Notes: generated by a model from the sequence alone, not told the origin. A DNA stretch of 5,630 nt from an uncultured Actinomycetes bacterium (GCA_903830745.1 CAIKVF010000032.1:1-5630), one strand, 5' to 3'. Shown: positions 1 to 5,630, numbered from the stretch's first letter. Made by a program: numbers and translations.

Positions 1-2255
1 CTAAGAAGGTCTTGGAGCTCTCACTTCGTGAAGCTCTTCAACTTGGTCACTCTTACATCGGAACTGAGCACATGTTGCTTGGACTTGTCCGTGAAGGCGA
101 CGGAGTAGCAGCACAGGTTCTTTCTGAACTCGGAGCTGACATGGCTCGTGTTCGCACGCAGGTCATCCAGATGATGTCTGGACAGACTGGCAAAGATGCT
201 GGAACATCACAGGGCTCTTCAAGTCAGAAGTCTGGTGACGTTGATGCCCAAGGTGGATCAGCTGTACTTGATCAGTTCGGTCGCAACCTCACACAACTTG
301 CTCGCGAAGGCAAGCTTGACCCACTCGTAGGACGCGAAAAAGAAGTTGAGCGCGTCATGCAGATTCTTTCTCGTCGTACCAAGAACAACCCAGTGCTCAT
401 TGGTGAGCCAGGTGTTGGTAAGACCGCAATCGTTGAAGGACTCGCACAGAAGATCGTTAGCAATAACGTTCCAGTGACGCTTGCTGACAAGCAGCTCTAC
501 ACACTTGACCTTGGTGCACTCGTTGCAGGTAGCCGCTACCGCGGTGACTTTGAAGAGCGCCTCAAGAAAGTGTTGAAGGAAATTCGCACCCGTGGCGACA
601 TCATCTTGTTCATCGACGAAATTCACACACTCGTTGGCGCAGGTGCTGCAGAAGGCGCCATTGACGCCGCATCAATTTTGAAGCCAATGCTTGCTCGTGG
701 AGAACTCCAGACTGTTGGAGCAACAACAATCGACGAGTACCGCAAGTACATTGAAAAAGATGCTGCACTTGAGCGTCGTTTCCAGCCAGTGAAGGTTGAC
801 CAACCTTCAGTTGCGATGACTATTGAAATTCTTAAGGGACTTCGTGAAGTGTACGAAGAGTTCCACGCCGTAAAGATCACCGACCAGGCACTTATTGCTG
901 CTGCGAACTTGGCTGATCGCTACATTGCTGACCGCTTCCTTCCAGACAAGGCCATTGACCTTATTGACGAAGCTGGTAGTCGCCTACGTATTCGTCGCAT
1001 GGACGCACCACCTGCCGCTAAGAAGATTGATGAAGACATCCTTCGTCTTCGTAGCGACAAAGAAGCAGCCATGGAGTCAGGCGCCCTCGAGCAGGCCAAG
1101 GCCCTCGAAGAGCAAGAGCGCGAGCTCGTTGCTAAGCGTGACGAACTTGATGCTGAAGTGAAGGCCGCAGGCGGTGCTTCATTCGACCTCGTAGACGAAG
1201 AAACAATCGCTGAAGTGCTTGCTGTGTGGACTGGAATTCCGGTGTACCGCCTTACCGAAGAAGAGACTTCAAAGCTTCTTCGCATGGAAGACGAACTACA
1301 CAAGCGCATCATTGGCCAGAACGAAGCAATCATTGCTCTGAGCCGTGCCATCCGTCGTACTCGTGCCGGACTTAAGGACCCTAAGCGTCCTGGTGGATCA
1401 TTTATCTTCCTTGGACCAACAGGTGTTGGTAAGACTGAGCTCGCAAAGACACTCGCTGAATTCTTGTTCGACGACCAAGACGCACTTATTCAACTCGACA
1501 TGAGTGAATACATGGAGAAACACTCAGTGTCACGTCTCGTTGGATCTCCTCCGGGATATGTTGGATACGACGAGGGTGGACAGCTCACCGAAGCAGTACG
1601 TCGCAAGCCATTCTCTGTTGTTCTCTTTGACGAAGTTGAAAAGGCTCACCCTGACGTGTTCAACACGTTGCTTCAGATTCTTGAAGATGGTCGTCTCACT
1701 GACGCCCAAGGCCGCCAGGTTGACTTTAAGAACACGATTCTCATCATGACGTCAAACCTTGGAACTGCAGATCTCAGAAAGACCCTCGGTTTCTCTAAGG
1801 GTGATGACCTCGCAGGTCACGACCGCATGAAGGAAAAGGTCAACGACGCTCTTAAGAAGCACTTCCGTCCTGAGTTCCTTAACCGTATTGACGACACAAT
1901 TGTCTTCCACGAACTCACCAAGGATGAAGTAATTCTCATTGCTGATCTCTTCATCAACCGTCTTCGTGACCAGCTCATCTTGCAGGGACTCGGACTTGAG
2001 CTTTCAGGTGCTGCACAGAACTTCCTCGCTGACAAGGGCTACGACCCAGAGCTTGGTGCACGACCACTTCGTCGCGCTATCCAGCACTTCATCGAAGACC
2101 CACTCTCAGAGAAGATCCTTTTCAAGGAGTTCACCGCAGGTCAGACCATCGTCATCGACGTCAAAGACGGCGCCGAAGGCCCTGAGTTGACCTTCGAAGG
2201 CATTGAAGGTCTTCCACCTTCTGTTGACCTCGAAAACCTTCAGCCGAACTCATAA
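1..2255 (+). CDS. clpC: ClpC, AAA+ unfoldase subunit of the ClpCP protease (5' end missing)
   Basis: ATP-driven unfoldase that feeds proteins into the ClpP peptidase in the cytoplasm. The reading frame is open from base 3, so the window cuts the gene; against Mycobacterium ClpC1 about 84 N-terminal residues are missing, and the TTG at base 12 is not a start. Numbering the lysine at bases 3-5 as residue 1 (750 visible), I see: the second Clp-N repeat (1-60, with IGTEH whose Glu matches the phosphoarginine-pocket Glu106 of B. subtilis ClpC); a Gly/Ser/Gln linker (about 60-85); D1 with Walker A GEPGVGKT (134-141), pore-loop YRG (179-181) and Walker B ILFIDE (201-206); a coiled M/UVR domain (about 343-388); D2 with Walker A GPTGVGKT (471-478), pore-loop GYVGY (518-522), Walker B VVLFDE (539-544), the ClpP-docking LGF tripeptide (595-597) and sensor-2 GAR (685-687). 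Both ATPase sites look intact. ClpB is excluded by the short M domain and the LGF loop. Stop TAA at 2253-2255. Confidence 0.97.
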   Translation, partial: KKVLELSLREALQLGHSYIGTEHMLLGLVREGDGVAAQVLSELGADMARVRTQVIQMMSGQTGKDAGTSQGSSSQKSGDVDAQGGSAVLDQFGRNLTQLAREGKLDPLVGREKEVERVMQILSRRTKNNPVLIGEPGVGKTAIVEGLAQKIVSNNVPVTLADKQLYTLDLGALVAGSRYRGDFEERLKKVLKEIRTRGDIILFIDEIHTLVGAGAAEGAIDAASILKPMLARGELQTVGATTIDEYRKYIEKDAALERRFQPVKVDQPSVAMTIEILKGLREVYEEFHAVKITDQALIAAANLADRYIADRFLPDKAIDLIDEAGSRLRIRRMDAPPAAKKIDEDILRLRSDKEAAMESGALEQAKALEEQERELVAKRDELDAEVKAAGGASFDLVDEETIAEVLAVWTGIPVYRLTEEETSKLLRMEDELHKRIIGQNEAIIALSRAIRRTRAGLKDPKRPGGSFIFLGPTGVGKTELAKTLAEFLFDDQDALIQLDMSEYMEKHSVSRLVGSPPGYVGYDEGGQLTEAVRRKPFSVVLFDEVEKAHPDVFNTLLQILEDGRLTDAQGRQVDFKNTILIMTSNLGTADLRKTLGFSKGDDLAGHDRMKEKVNDALKKHFRPEFLNRIDDTIVFHELTKDEVILIADLFINRLRDQLILQGLGLELSGAAQNFLADKGYDPELGARPLRRAIQHFIEDPLSEKILFKEFTAGQTIVIDVKDGAEGPELTFEGIEGLPPSVDLENLQPNS

Positions 2256-2309
2256 GTGCTGCAATCACTGTGCTCGCAAGGGCTCAGAACGAAGAAGCCA
2301 AAAGTACGG

Positions 2310-2322
2310 TAGAATTGATAAT
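2310..2322 (+). promoter_or_regulatory. Possible -10 region of a carD promoter
   Basis: The gap between clpC and carD contains TAGAAT (2310-2315) followed at once by GATAAT (2317-2322), both close to the sigma70-type -10 consensus TATAAT. No convincing -35 hexamer is seen at the usual distance. A start site about 7 nt after TAGAAT would give carD a leader of roughly 45-50 nt. This is pattern matching only; carD could instead be co-transcribed with clpC. Confidence 0.3.
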
Positions 2323-2326
2323 CCCC

Positions 2327-2344
2327 AGACCGCCTTTTCGGTCT
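2327..2344 (+). terminator. Short stem-loop between clpC and carD (weak terminator or leader hairpin)
   Basis: AGACCG (2327-2332) and CGGTCT (2339-2344) are perfect reverse complements and can form a 6-bp stem around a CCTTTT loop. The following bases ATTTCCTTT are T-rich but interrupted, so this would be a weak intrinsic terminator for clpC. Because it lies downstream of the candidate -10 and just upstream of the carD Shine-Dalgarno, it may instead sit in the carD leader. The fold is seen in the sequence; the role is inference. Confidence 0.35.
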
Positions 2345-2353
2345 ATTTCCTTT

Positions 2354-2359
2354 GAGGAG
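2354..2359 (+). promoter_or_regulatory. Ribosome binding site of carD; fixes the start
   Basis: GAGGAG ends 10 nt before the ATG at 2370. An in-frame TTG at 2352 would add six residues but would place this Shine-Dalgarno inside the coding region, so the ATG is preferred. Known CarD proteins also begin only a few residues before the conserved K-x-GD-x-x-VYPHHG stretch. Confidence 0.8.
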
Positions 2360-2369
2360 AACCACTTTC

Positions 2370-2858
2370 ATGGCTGAGCGTAAGTACAAAAAGGGTGATC
2401 GTCTCGTTTATCCCCACCACGGTGCCTGCACTGTGGAGAAGATCGAGAAGATGACTGCCTTTGAAGTTCGCCAGGACTACCTCAAACTGAAGGTTGCTTA
2501 CTCAGACCTCGTGCTTATGGTTCCTGTTGCTAACGCTGAATCTGTTGGACTTCGTGACGTCATCAACGACGAAGAAGTCGAAGAAGTATTTGCTGTGCTC
2601 CGCAAAAAGGAAGCACGCATGCCTACGAACTGGTCACGTCGATTCAAGAACCACTCAGAAAAGCTTCGCTCTGGTGACATCTACCAAGTTGCAGAAGTAG
2701 TTCGTAACTTGTCTATTCGTGACAAGGACAAGGGTCTTTCAGCAGGAGAGAAGCGCATGCTTACTCGTGCTCGCCAGATCCTGGTGTCCGAGTTGACCTT
2801 CGCGCTCAACGTCGACACTGAAGCGGCTGAAGAAAAGCTCGCCTCAGTTCTGCCGTAA
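2370..2858 (+). CDS. carD: CarD/CdnL-family RNA polymerase-binding transcription regulator
   Basis: 162 residues, the usual length (Mycobacterium CarD is 162). The family binds the RNA polymerase beta subunit through an N-terminal Tudor-like domain and the upstream edge of the promoter bubble through a helical C-terminal domain, stabilising the open complex, especially at rRNA and other growth promoters. Visible here: KKGDRLVYPHHGA (7-19) in the RNAP-interacting domain, roughly residues 1-60; the DNA-binding domain from about 65 to the end with NWSRRF (87-92), whose Trp88 matches the tryptophan wedge of Mycobacterium CarD (Trp85); then RDKDKGLSAGEKRML (117-131), a strongly actinobacterial signature. 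Residues 28 and 50 are Met where Mycobacterium has Arg25 and Arg47, both involved in beta-subunit contact; Met at the second position also occurs in Myxococcus CdnL. First gene of the tight carD-ispD-ispF-rlmB run. It is the short stand-alone type, not the CarD domain of the repair factor Mfd. Confidence 0.96.
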   Translation: MAERKYKKGDRLVYPHHGACTVEKIEKMTAFEVRQDYLKLKVAYSDLVLMVPVANAESVGLRDVINDEEVEEVFAVLRKKEARMPTNWSRRFKNHSEKLRSGDIYQVAEVVRNLSIRDKDKGLSAGEKRMLTRARQILVSELTFALNVDTEAAEEKLASVLP

Positions 2859-2860
2859 CC

Positions 2861-3505
2861 ATGAGCGTCGCCTGCGTTGTAGTTGCGGGCGGAGCAGGAT
2901 CACGCTTTGGTGGTCTTAAGCAATTCGCACAACTTGGTGGCGACACCGTTACTGGACACTCCATTCGTGCTGCTCGTTCTGTTGCATCACTTGTAGTCCT
3001 CGTCGCACCGCTTGGTCACACCGATGACAAACAGGGTGCCGACATTGTTGTCACTGGTGGAGCAACTCGTGCTGAGTCAGTTCGTGCAGGGCTTAGTGCA
3101 TGTGGCGACGCAGAAATCATTGTTGTTCACGACGCCGCACGCCCACTCGCGTCTCCCGCACTATTTGCTGCGGTAGTTGGTGCCATTCGTGACGGTGCAG
3201 AAGCTTGTATCCCTGGTCTCGGAATTACTGACACCGTTAAGCGCATTGCACAGAGCAACGGCGAAGTCATTGTGAGCGAAACCATTGCTCGCGATGAACT
3301 TGTCACGGTGCAAACCCCTCAAGCCTTTCGCGGCGAAACACTGAAGCGCGCACACGCTTCAAAGAGTGACGCCACAGATGATGCTGGTCTCGTAGAAGCA
3401 CTCGGAACACGTGTTGTTGTCGTGCTCGGTGAGCCTTCAAACATAAAGATCACTCACCCCGAGGACATTGCTCAAGCTGAACGAATTGCGGGGAGTGTTG
3501 TATGA
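2861..3505 (+). CDS. ispD: IspD, 2-C-methyl-D-erythritol 4-phosphate cytidylyltransferase
   Basis: Third step of the MEP isoprenoid pathway: MEP + CTP gives CDP-methylerythritol + pyrophosphate, in the cytoplasm. 214 residues, somewhat shorter than E. coli IspD (236). Visible motifs: the nucleotide-binding loop VVAGGAGSRFGG-LKQF (8-22; Arg15 and Lys20 match catalytic Arg20 and Lys27 of E. coli), GGATRAESVRAGL (66-78), VHDAARPL (89-96; Asp91 matches Asp106), DTVKR (124-128), Arg144 before VQTPQAF (matching Arg157), TDDAGLVEALG (172-182) and NIKITHPED (194-202; Lys196 matches Lys213). All expected catalytic positions are present. The loop between Arg15 and Lys20 is short and the usual Pro before the Lys is Leu. 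The ATG lies 2 nt after the carD stop with no clear Shine-Dalgarno, so translation probably depends on ribosomes finishing carD. The gene overlaps ispF by 4 nt. The carD-ispD-ispF order is also found in Mycobacterium. Confidence 0.95.
   Translation: MSVACVVVAGGAGSRFGGLKQFAQLGGDTVTGHSIRAARSVASLVVLVAPLGHTDDKQGADIVVTGGATRAESVRAGLSACGDAEIIVVHDAARPLASPALFAAVVGAIRDGAEACIPGLGITDTVKRIAQSNGEVIVSETIARDELVTVQTPQAFRGETLKRAHASKSDATDDAGLVEALGTRVVVVLGEPSNIKITHPEDIAQAERIAGSVV
3490..3495 (+). promoter_or_regulatory. Ribosome binding site of ispF inside the end of ispD
   Basis: GGGGAG lies 6 nt before the ispF ATG at 3502, within the last codons of ispD. It supports this start, whose ATGA overlaps the ispD stop codon. 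Confidence 0.7.
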
Positions 3506-3972
3506 GAATCGGACAAGGCATTGACGTTCACCGCTTCAGCGACGACCCATCTCGTGCGCTACTCATTGGTCTCGTAGAGATTCCAGGAGCCCCAGGACTG
3601 GCTGGTCACTCTGATGCAGACGTTGCCACTCACGCACTCTGTGATGCGCTCCTTGGTGCTGCAAACCTTGGTGACCTAGGTCGCCATTTTCCAGACACCG
3701 ACGCATCTATTGCTGGCGTGTCGTCAAAAAGTCTTCTCGAACAGACGCTGAAACTAGTTAGCGACGCTGGGTACCGCTGTGCTTCTGGCGACATAACAAT
3801 CATTGCTGAGCGTCCGAAGCTTGCTTCGTTCATGCCATCAATGTCTGAAGCACTGAGCGCAGTTGTAGGAACAGTTATTTCGGTGAAGGCAACCACCACA
3901 GAAGGACTCGGTGCGATTGGTCGCGCCGAGGGTATTGCTGCATCTGCAGTTGTTCTTATAGAGGAGAAGTAA
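3502..3972 (+). CDS. ispF: IspF, 2-C-methyl-D-erythritol 2,4-cyclodiphosphate synthase
   Basis: Fifth step of the MEP pathway: CDP-methylerythritol 2-phosphate is cyclised to methylerythritol 2,4-cyclodiphosphate with loss of CMP; the family is a homotrimer with divalent metal between subunits. 156 residues, full family length (E. coli 159). The start MRIGQGIDVHRF is the classic N-terminus and carries metal ligands Asp8 and His10; the third ligand is His44 in GHSDADVATHALCDALLGA (35-53). FPDTD (63-67) and KATTTEGLGAIGRAEGIAA (129-147), with the conserved Thr/Glu cluster at 131-134, are also intact. It starts on an ATGA overlap with ispD and ends on a TAATG overlap with rlmB. ispD and ispF are separate proteins here, not the IspDF fusion found in some proteobacteria. 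No sign of damage. Confidence 0.97.
   Translation: MRIGQGIDVHRFSDDPSRALLIGLVEIPGAPGLAGHSDADVATHALCDALLGAANLGDLGRHFPDTDASIAGVSSKSLLEQTLKLVSDAGYRCASGDITIIAERPKLASFMPSMSEALSAVVGTVISVKATTTEGLGAIGRAEGIAASAVVLIEEK
3961..3966 (+). promoter_or_regulatory. Ribosome binding site of rlmB inside the end of ispF
   Basis: GAGGAG lies 5 nt before the ATG at 3972, within the last codons of ispF (which encode Glu-Glu-Lys). It supports the start that shares one base with the ispF TAA. Confidence 0.8.
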
Positions 3973-4835
3973 TGGCTCGTCCAGCCCCACGTCGTCCGGC
4001 CCCTAAGGGTCGCCCACCTCGCGGTGGTGGACCACGCAATACCAGCGCAGCTCCGAACACCGGAACACGTCGTAACCCAACACGTGAGAAGGAAGGACTT
4101 GGTGGCGAGCAAGTAGAAGGTCGCCAGGCTGTACTTGAACTCCTCAAAGCTCGTAGACGCACCATTCAAAAGATCTACGTTGCTGACCAGCAGGACTCTT
4201 CAGAAATCCTTGACGAAATTGAGCGCGAAGCGCAGCGTCAACGTGTTCCAATTCAGATCATTGCCATGGCACGACTCGACCGTGAAGCTCGCACTGAAGG
4301 CCACCAGGGTGTTGTTGCGTTCTGCAGTCGCCTTGACTCAGTGAGCCTTGATGTGCTTCTTGAACACAAGCACCCTTTCTTGCTGGTGTGTGACGGCGTT
4401 ACTGACCCTCGCAACCTAGGAGCAATGCTTCGAAGTGCTGATGGCGCAGGTGTTACAGGTGTTGTTGTTCCTCGACACCGTGCGGCACGAATTTCTCCAT
4501 CTGTCACCAAGACCGCAGCTGGCGCGATTGAGTACTTAACGTTTGCCGACGTTGGTGGTATTCCTGCAGCAATTGACCAAATGAACAAAGCCGGAGTCCT
4601 CACCGTGGGACTCGCTGGAGAGTCCAAAGACTCTATTTATGACCTCGACCTCGGGAGCATTCCAGTAGCGATTGTCGTTGGTGGAGAAGAAAAGGGTCTC
4701 GCTGCACTGACTAGGAAGCGCTGCCAAGCAGTTGTTTCAATTCCACAGCTAGGAAAGATCAGTTCATTAAATGCAAGCGTGGCTTTGTCTATTGCTGCAT
4801 TTGAAGTTGCGCGTCAGCGCGCACTCAATAAGTAA
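3972..4835 (+). CDS. rlmB: TrmH/SpoU-family RNA 2'-O-methyltransferase, probable 23S rRNA Gm2251 enzyme RlmB
   Basis: SAM-dependent ribose methyltransferase of the SPOUT superfamily; in E. coli RlmB methylates G2251 in the peptidyl-transferase P loop of 23S rRNA. 287 residues in three parts. Residues 1-45 are a basic Arg/Pro/Gly-rich tail, probably disordered. Residues 47-120 are the RNA-binding domain, starting EGRQAVLELLKA and ending GHQGVVAF. Residues 135-287 are the knotted catalytic domain with motif 1 (DGVTDPRNLGAMLRSA, 141-156; Asn148 and Arg154), motif 2 (VVGGEEKGL, 235-243) and motif 3 (SIPQLGKISSLNASVA, 256-271; Asn267). Motif 3 has Gln where Met is common after IP. Translation starts on the TAATG overlap with ispF. 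In Mycobacterium the orthologue also lies just past ispF, but after cysS, which is absent here. Family membership is secure. The exact methylated base is inferred from gene position and length; a tRNA or other rRNA target is possible. Confidence 0.9.
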   Translation: MARPAPRRPAPKGRPPRGGGPRNTSAAPNTGTRRNPTREKEGLGGEQVEGRQAVLELLKARRRTIQKIYVADQQDSSEILDEIEREAQRQRVPIQIIAMARLDREARTEGHQGVVAFCSRLDSVSLDVLLEHKHPFLLVCDGVTDPRNLGAMLRSADGAGVTGVVVPRHRAARISPSVTKTAAGAIEYLTFADVGGIPAAIDQMNKAGVLTVGLAGESKDSIYDLDLGSIPVAIVVGGEEKGLAALTRKRCQAVVSIPQLGKISSLNASVALSIAAFEVARQRALNK

Positions 4836-4837
4836 AC

Positions 4838-4855
4838 ACTGCATTTAAATGTAGT
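4838..4855 (+). terminator. Weak AT-rich stem-loop after rlmB
   Basis: ACTGCAT (4838-4844) can pair with ATGTAGT (4849-4855), including one G-U pair, around a TTAA loop, starting 3 nt after the rlmB stop. Only TT follows before CATCAC, and the stem is mostly A-T, so any termination would be weak. It is the only such structure seen before the next gene. The rest of this 100-bp gap shows no convincing promoter hexamer pair. Confidence 0.3.
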
Positions 4856-4926
4856 TTCATCACATAGATTTTCGCGACCGTTGGGTTACGTTGCAATTTG
4901 GAAGACCAAGTTGGCACATAACGATC

Positions 4927-4931
4927 GGAAG
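4927..4931 (+). promoter_or_regulatory. Ribosome binding site of the terminal secreted-protein gene
   Basis: GGAAG lies 4 nt before the ATG at 4936. The spacing is a little short. With the signal peptide that begins exactly at this ATG, it supports the chosen start. Confidence 0.6.
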
Positions 4932-4935
4932 TCAG

Positions 4936-5630
4936 ATGAAGAATTCTCTTAAGGCTGTAGCTACATTTGTGATTGCACTGTCATCGTTGATTGTTGCAGC
5001 GCCTTCTGGTGCTGATACGCCTTCCTTCAACAATGCCCTTTTCTGTAACAACATTGTTGTGGATTCACCGTGCGCTGCATACACGCAGCAGACTGAGTTT
5101 GGCTCTGTTTCTTCGAGCTTCCCACTGAATTTATTTTCTACAATGCCTGCTGAATTTTCAAATCCTGGATACGTATTTGTAAATTGGATTCAGTACTCTT
5201 CAGGCGTACCAACGGGCACTTATTTTTCAGACGGGCAGACATACAACTTTGCAAGCAATTTACGTCTCTATGCAAATTGGCTGCCAAATAGTGTTGTATT
5301 TAATTCAAACGACTCTGCTAATTCAGTTTCATCGCAAAGCGGGAGCACCTCCGGCGTTAGATTAAATTCCGTTTCTTCGTTAGGAAGTGGATTTATTCGA
5401 TCAGGATTTACATTCTCTGGTTGGGGATTGGCACCTAATTCAAGTAGCTCTACCTACGCAGACGGCGTCACTTACGATTTTTCAGCTTCACAATCTTCGA
5501 TTCCTGGTGGACGTCTGCTTTACGCGGTGTGGACTGCAGTCGTTGTTCCAGTTGTTGTCTATCAGCCACCAATATTTAATTTCATGCTTACAGCAGGTAT
5601 CGGTAGTGGACCAAATATTTCAACAAACAG
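4936..5630 (+). CDS. Secreted surface protein with InlB B-type repeats (3' end missing)
   Basis: Open from the ATG to the window edge, 231 complete codons, no stop. The N-terminus is a clear Sec signal peptide: Lys2 and Lys6, a hydrophobic core from about 7 to 22 (AVATFVIALSSLIVAA), and likely cleavage after SGA (residue 26) or possibly after VAA (22). The mature part begins with a pair of cysteines (37, 46), then two divergent Listeria-Bacteroides (InlB B / Flg_new) repeats at about 54-115 and 119-199, recognisable by G-Y/F-x-F-x-x-W, (Y/S)-x-DG-x-x-Y and LYA-x-W. After residue 199 come a Val/Pro-rich linker (VVVPVVVYQPP, 202-212) and the start of another segment that I cannot assign. The protein is rich in Ser and Asn. 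Such repeats occur in cell-surface and secreted proteins, often adhesins or large multidomain proteins; here the function and any C-terminal anchor are unknown. GC and codon use differ from the upstream genes. Confidence 0.85.
   Translation, partial: MKNSLKAVATFVIALSSLIVAAPSGADTPSFNNALFCNNIVVDSPCAAYTQQTEFGSVSSSFPLNLFSTMPAEFSNPGYVFVNWIQYSSGVPTGTYFSDGQTYNFASNLRLYANWLPNSVVFNSNDSANSVSSQSGSTSGVRLNSVSSLGSGFIRSGFTFSGWGLAPNSSSSTYADGVTYDFSASQSSIPGGRLLYAVWTAVVVPVVVYQPPIFNFMLTAGIGSGPNISTN
5095..5280 (+). repeat. InlB B-type protein repeat 1 (divergent)
   Basis: Residues 54-115 of the terminal protein. It keeps GYVFVNW (78-84), SDGQTYNFA (98-106) and LYANW (111-115), but the usual opening V-x-F-x-x-N-GG is not recognisable and there is no Gly before the first Trp. 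Protein-level similarity only; the DNA of the two repeats is not visibly conserved. Confidence 0.7.
5290..5532 (+). repeat. InlB B-type protein repeat 2
   Basis: Residues 119-199 of the terminal protein. It opens with SVVFNSND, in place of the family's V-x-F-D-x-N-G start, then has GFTFSGW (157-163), STYADGVTY (172-180) and LYAVW (195-199), close to the family pattern. It is about 20 residues longer than repeat 1, with Ser-rich insertions in the opening section and before LYAVW. Confidence 0.8.

Noticed and set aside
12..14. TTG at base 12 as the start of ClpC
   Set aside because: The frame is open to the window edge and the upstream codons read KKV, matching the family (AKKVLELS). The gene is truncated by the window, so no start is visible.
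258..626. Minus-strand open frame of 122 codons inside clpC
   Set aside because: It lies opposite highly conserved ClpC sequence, has no recognisable domain and no ribosome binding site of note; it is a shadow of codon bias.
920..1351. Minus-strand open frame of 143 codons, Ser/Arg-rich
   Set aside because: Its composition is what the reverse complement of the charged ClpC M-domain region gives; no domain, and the + strand gene is certain.
2352..2369. Upstream TTG start for CarD, adding six residues
   Set aside because: It would overlap the strong GAGGAG that serves the ATG at 2370, and the extra residues have no match in the family.
3630..4169. Minus-strand open frame spanning the ispF-rlmB junction
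   Set aside because: It overlaps two well-supported genes and shows no family motif.
4865..4922. Promoter for the terminal gene from elements such as TAGATT, TTGCAA and CATAAC
   Set aside because: No pair has acceptable spacing (TTGCAA to CATAAC is 20 bp) and the -10 matches are poor, so I do not annotate a promoter.
1..5630. CRISPR arrays, tRNA or rRNA genes, insertion sequences, riboswitches
   Set aside because: Nothing seen by eye: genes fill nearly the whole window, the only gaps over 10 bp are 114 and 100 bp, and neither shows direct repeats, a cloverleaf or terminal inverted repeats.

Overview
The window looks like a chromosomal segment of an actinobacterium with moderate GC content. 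The evidence is a CarD of the actinobacterial type (YPHHGA near the N-terminus, NWSRR, LSAGEKRML), a ClpC with its closest remembered resemblance to mycobacterial ClpC1, and the set clpC / carD / ispD / ispF / rlmB, which also lie near each other in Mycobacterium. Hand-counted lines of the housekeeping part run at about 50-67% GC, lower than soil actinomycetes. A small-genome aquatic actinobacterium (for example an acI-like or Ilumatobacteraceae-like lineage) would fit, but this is inference and no taxon is fixed by the sequence.

Layout, all on the + strand. Bases 1-2255 hold the 3' nine-tenths of clpC, the AAA+ unfoldase of the ClpCP protease; its first ~84 codons lie outside the window. A 114-bp gap follows, with a possible -10 element, a short stem-loop and a good Shine-Dalgarno sequence. 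Then comes a compact run with almost no spacing: carD (2370-2858), ispD (2861-3505), ispF (3502-3972) and rlmB (3972-4835). The gaps and overlaps are +2 nt, -4 nt (ATGA) and -1 nt (TAATG), so this is almost certainly one transcription unit with translational coupling. CarD is an RNA polymerase-binding regulator of promoter opening. IspD and IspF are two enzymes of the MEP isoprenoid pathway. RlmB is a predicted 23S rRNA ribose methyltransferase. Together they are core growth functions.

After rlmB there is a 100-bp gap with a weak stem-loop. At 4936 a different kind of gene begins and runs off the right edge: a secreted, Ser/Asn-rich protein with a signal peptide and two InlB B-type (Listeria-Bacteroides) repeats. 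Its GC (about 43%) and codon choice differ clearly from the housekeeping block, so the boundary near 4836-4935 may mark the start of an accessory surface-protein region.

Most of the window is ordinary core genome. The points worth a second look are the terminal surface protein, the compacted gene order (no cysS between ispF and rlmB, no radA/disA between clpC and carD), and a few residue-level departures in ClpC, CarD and IspD. I do not see a convincing new multi-gene system here.
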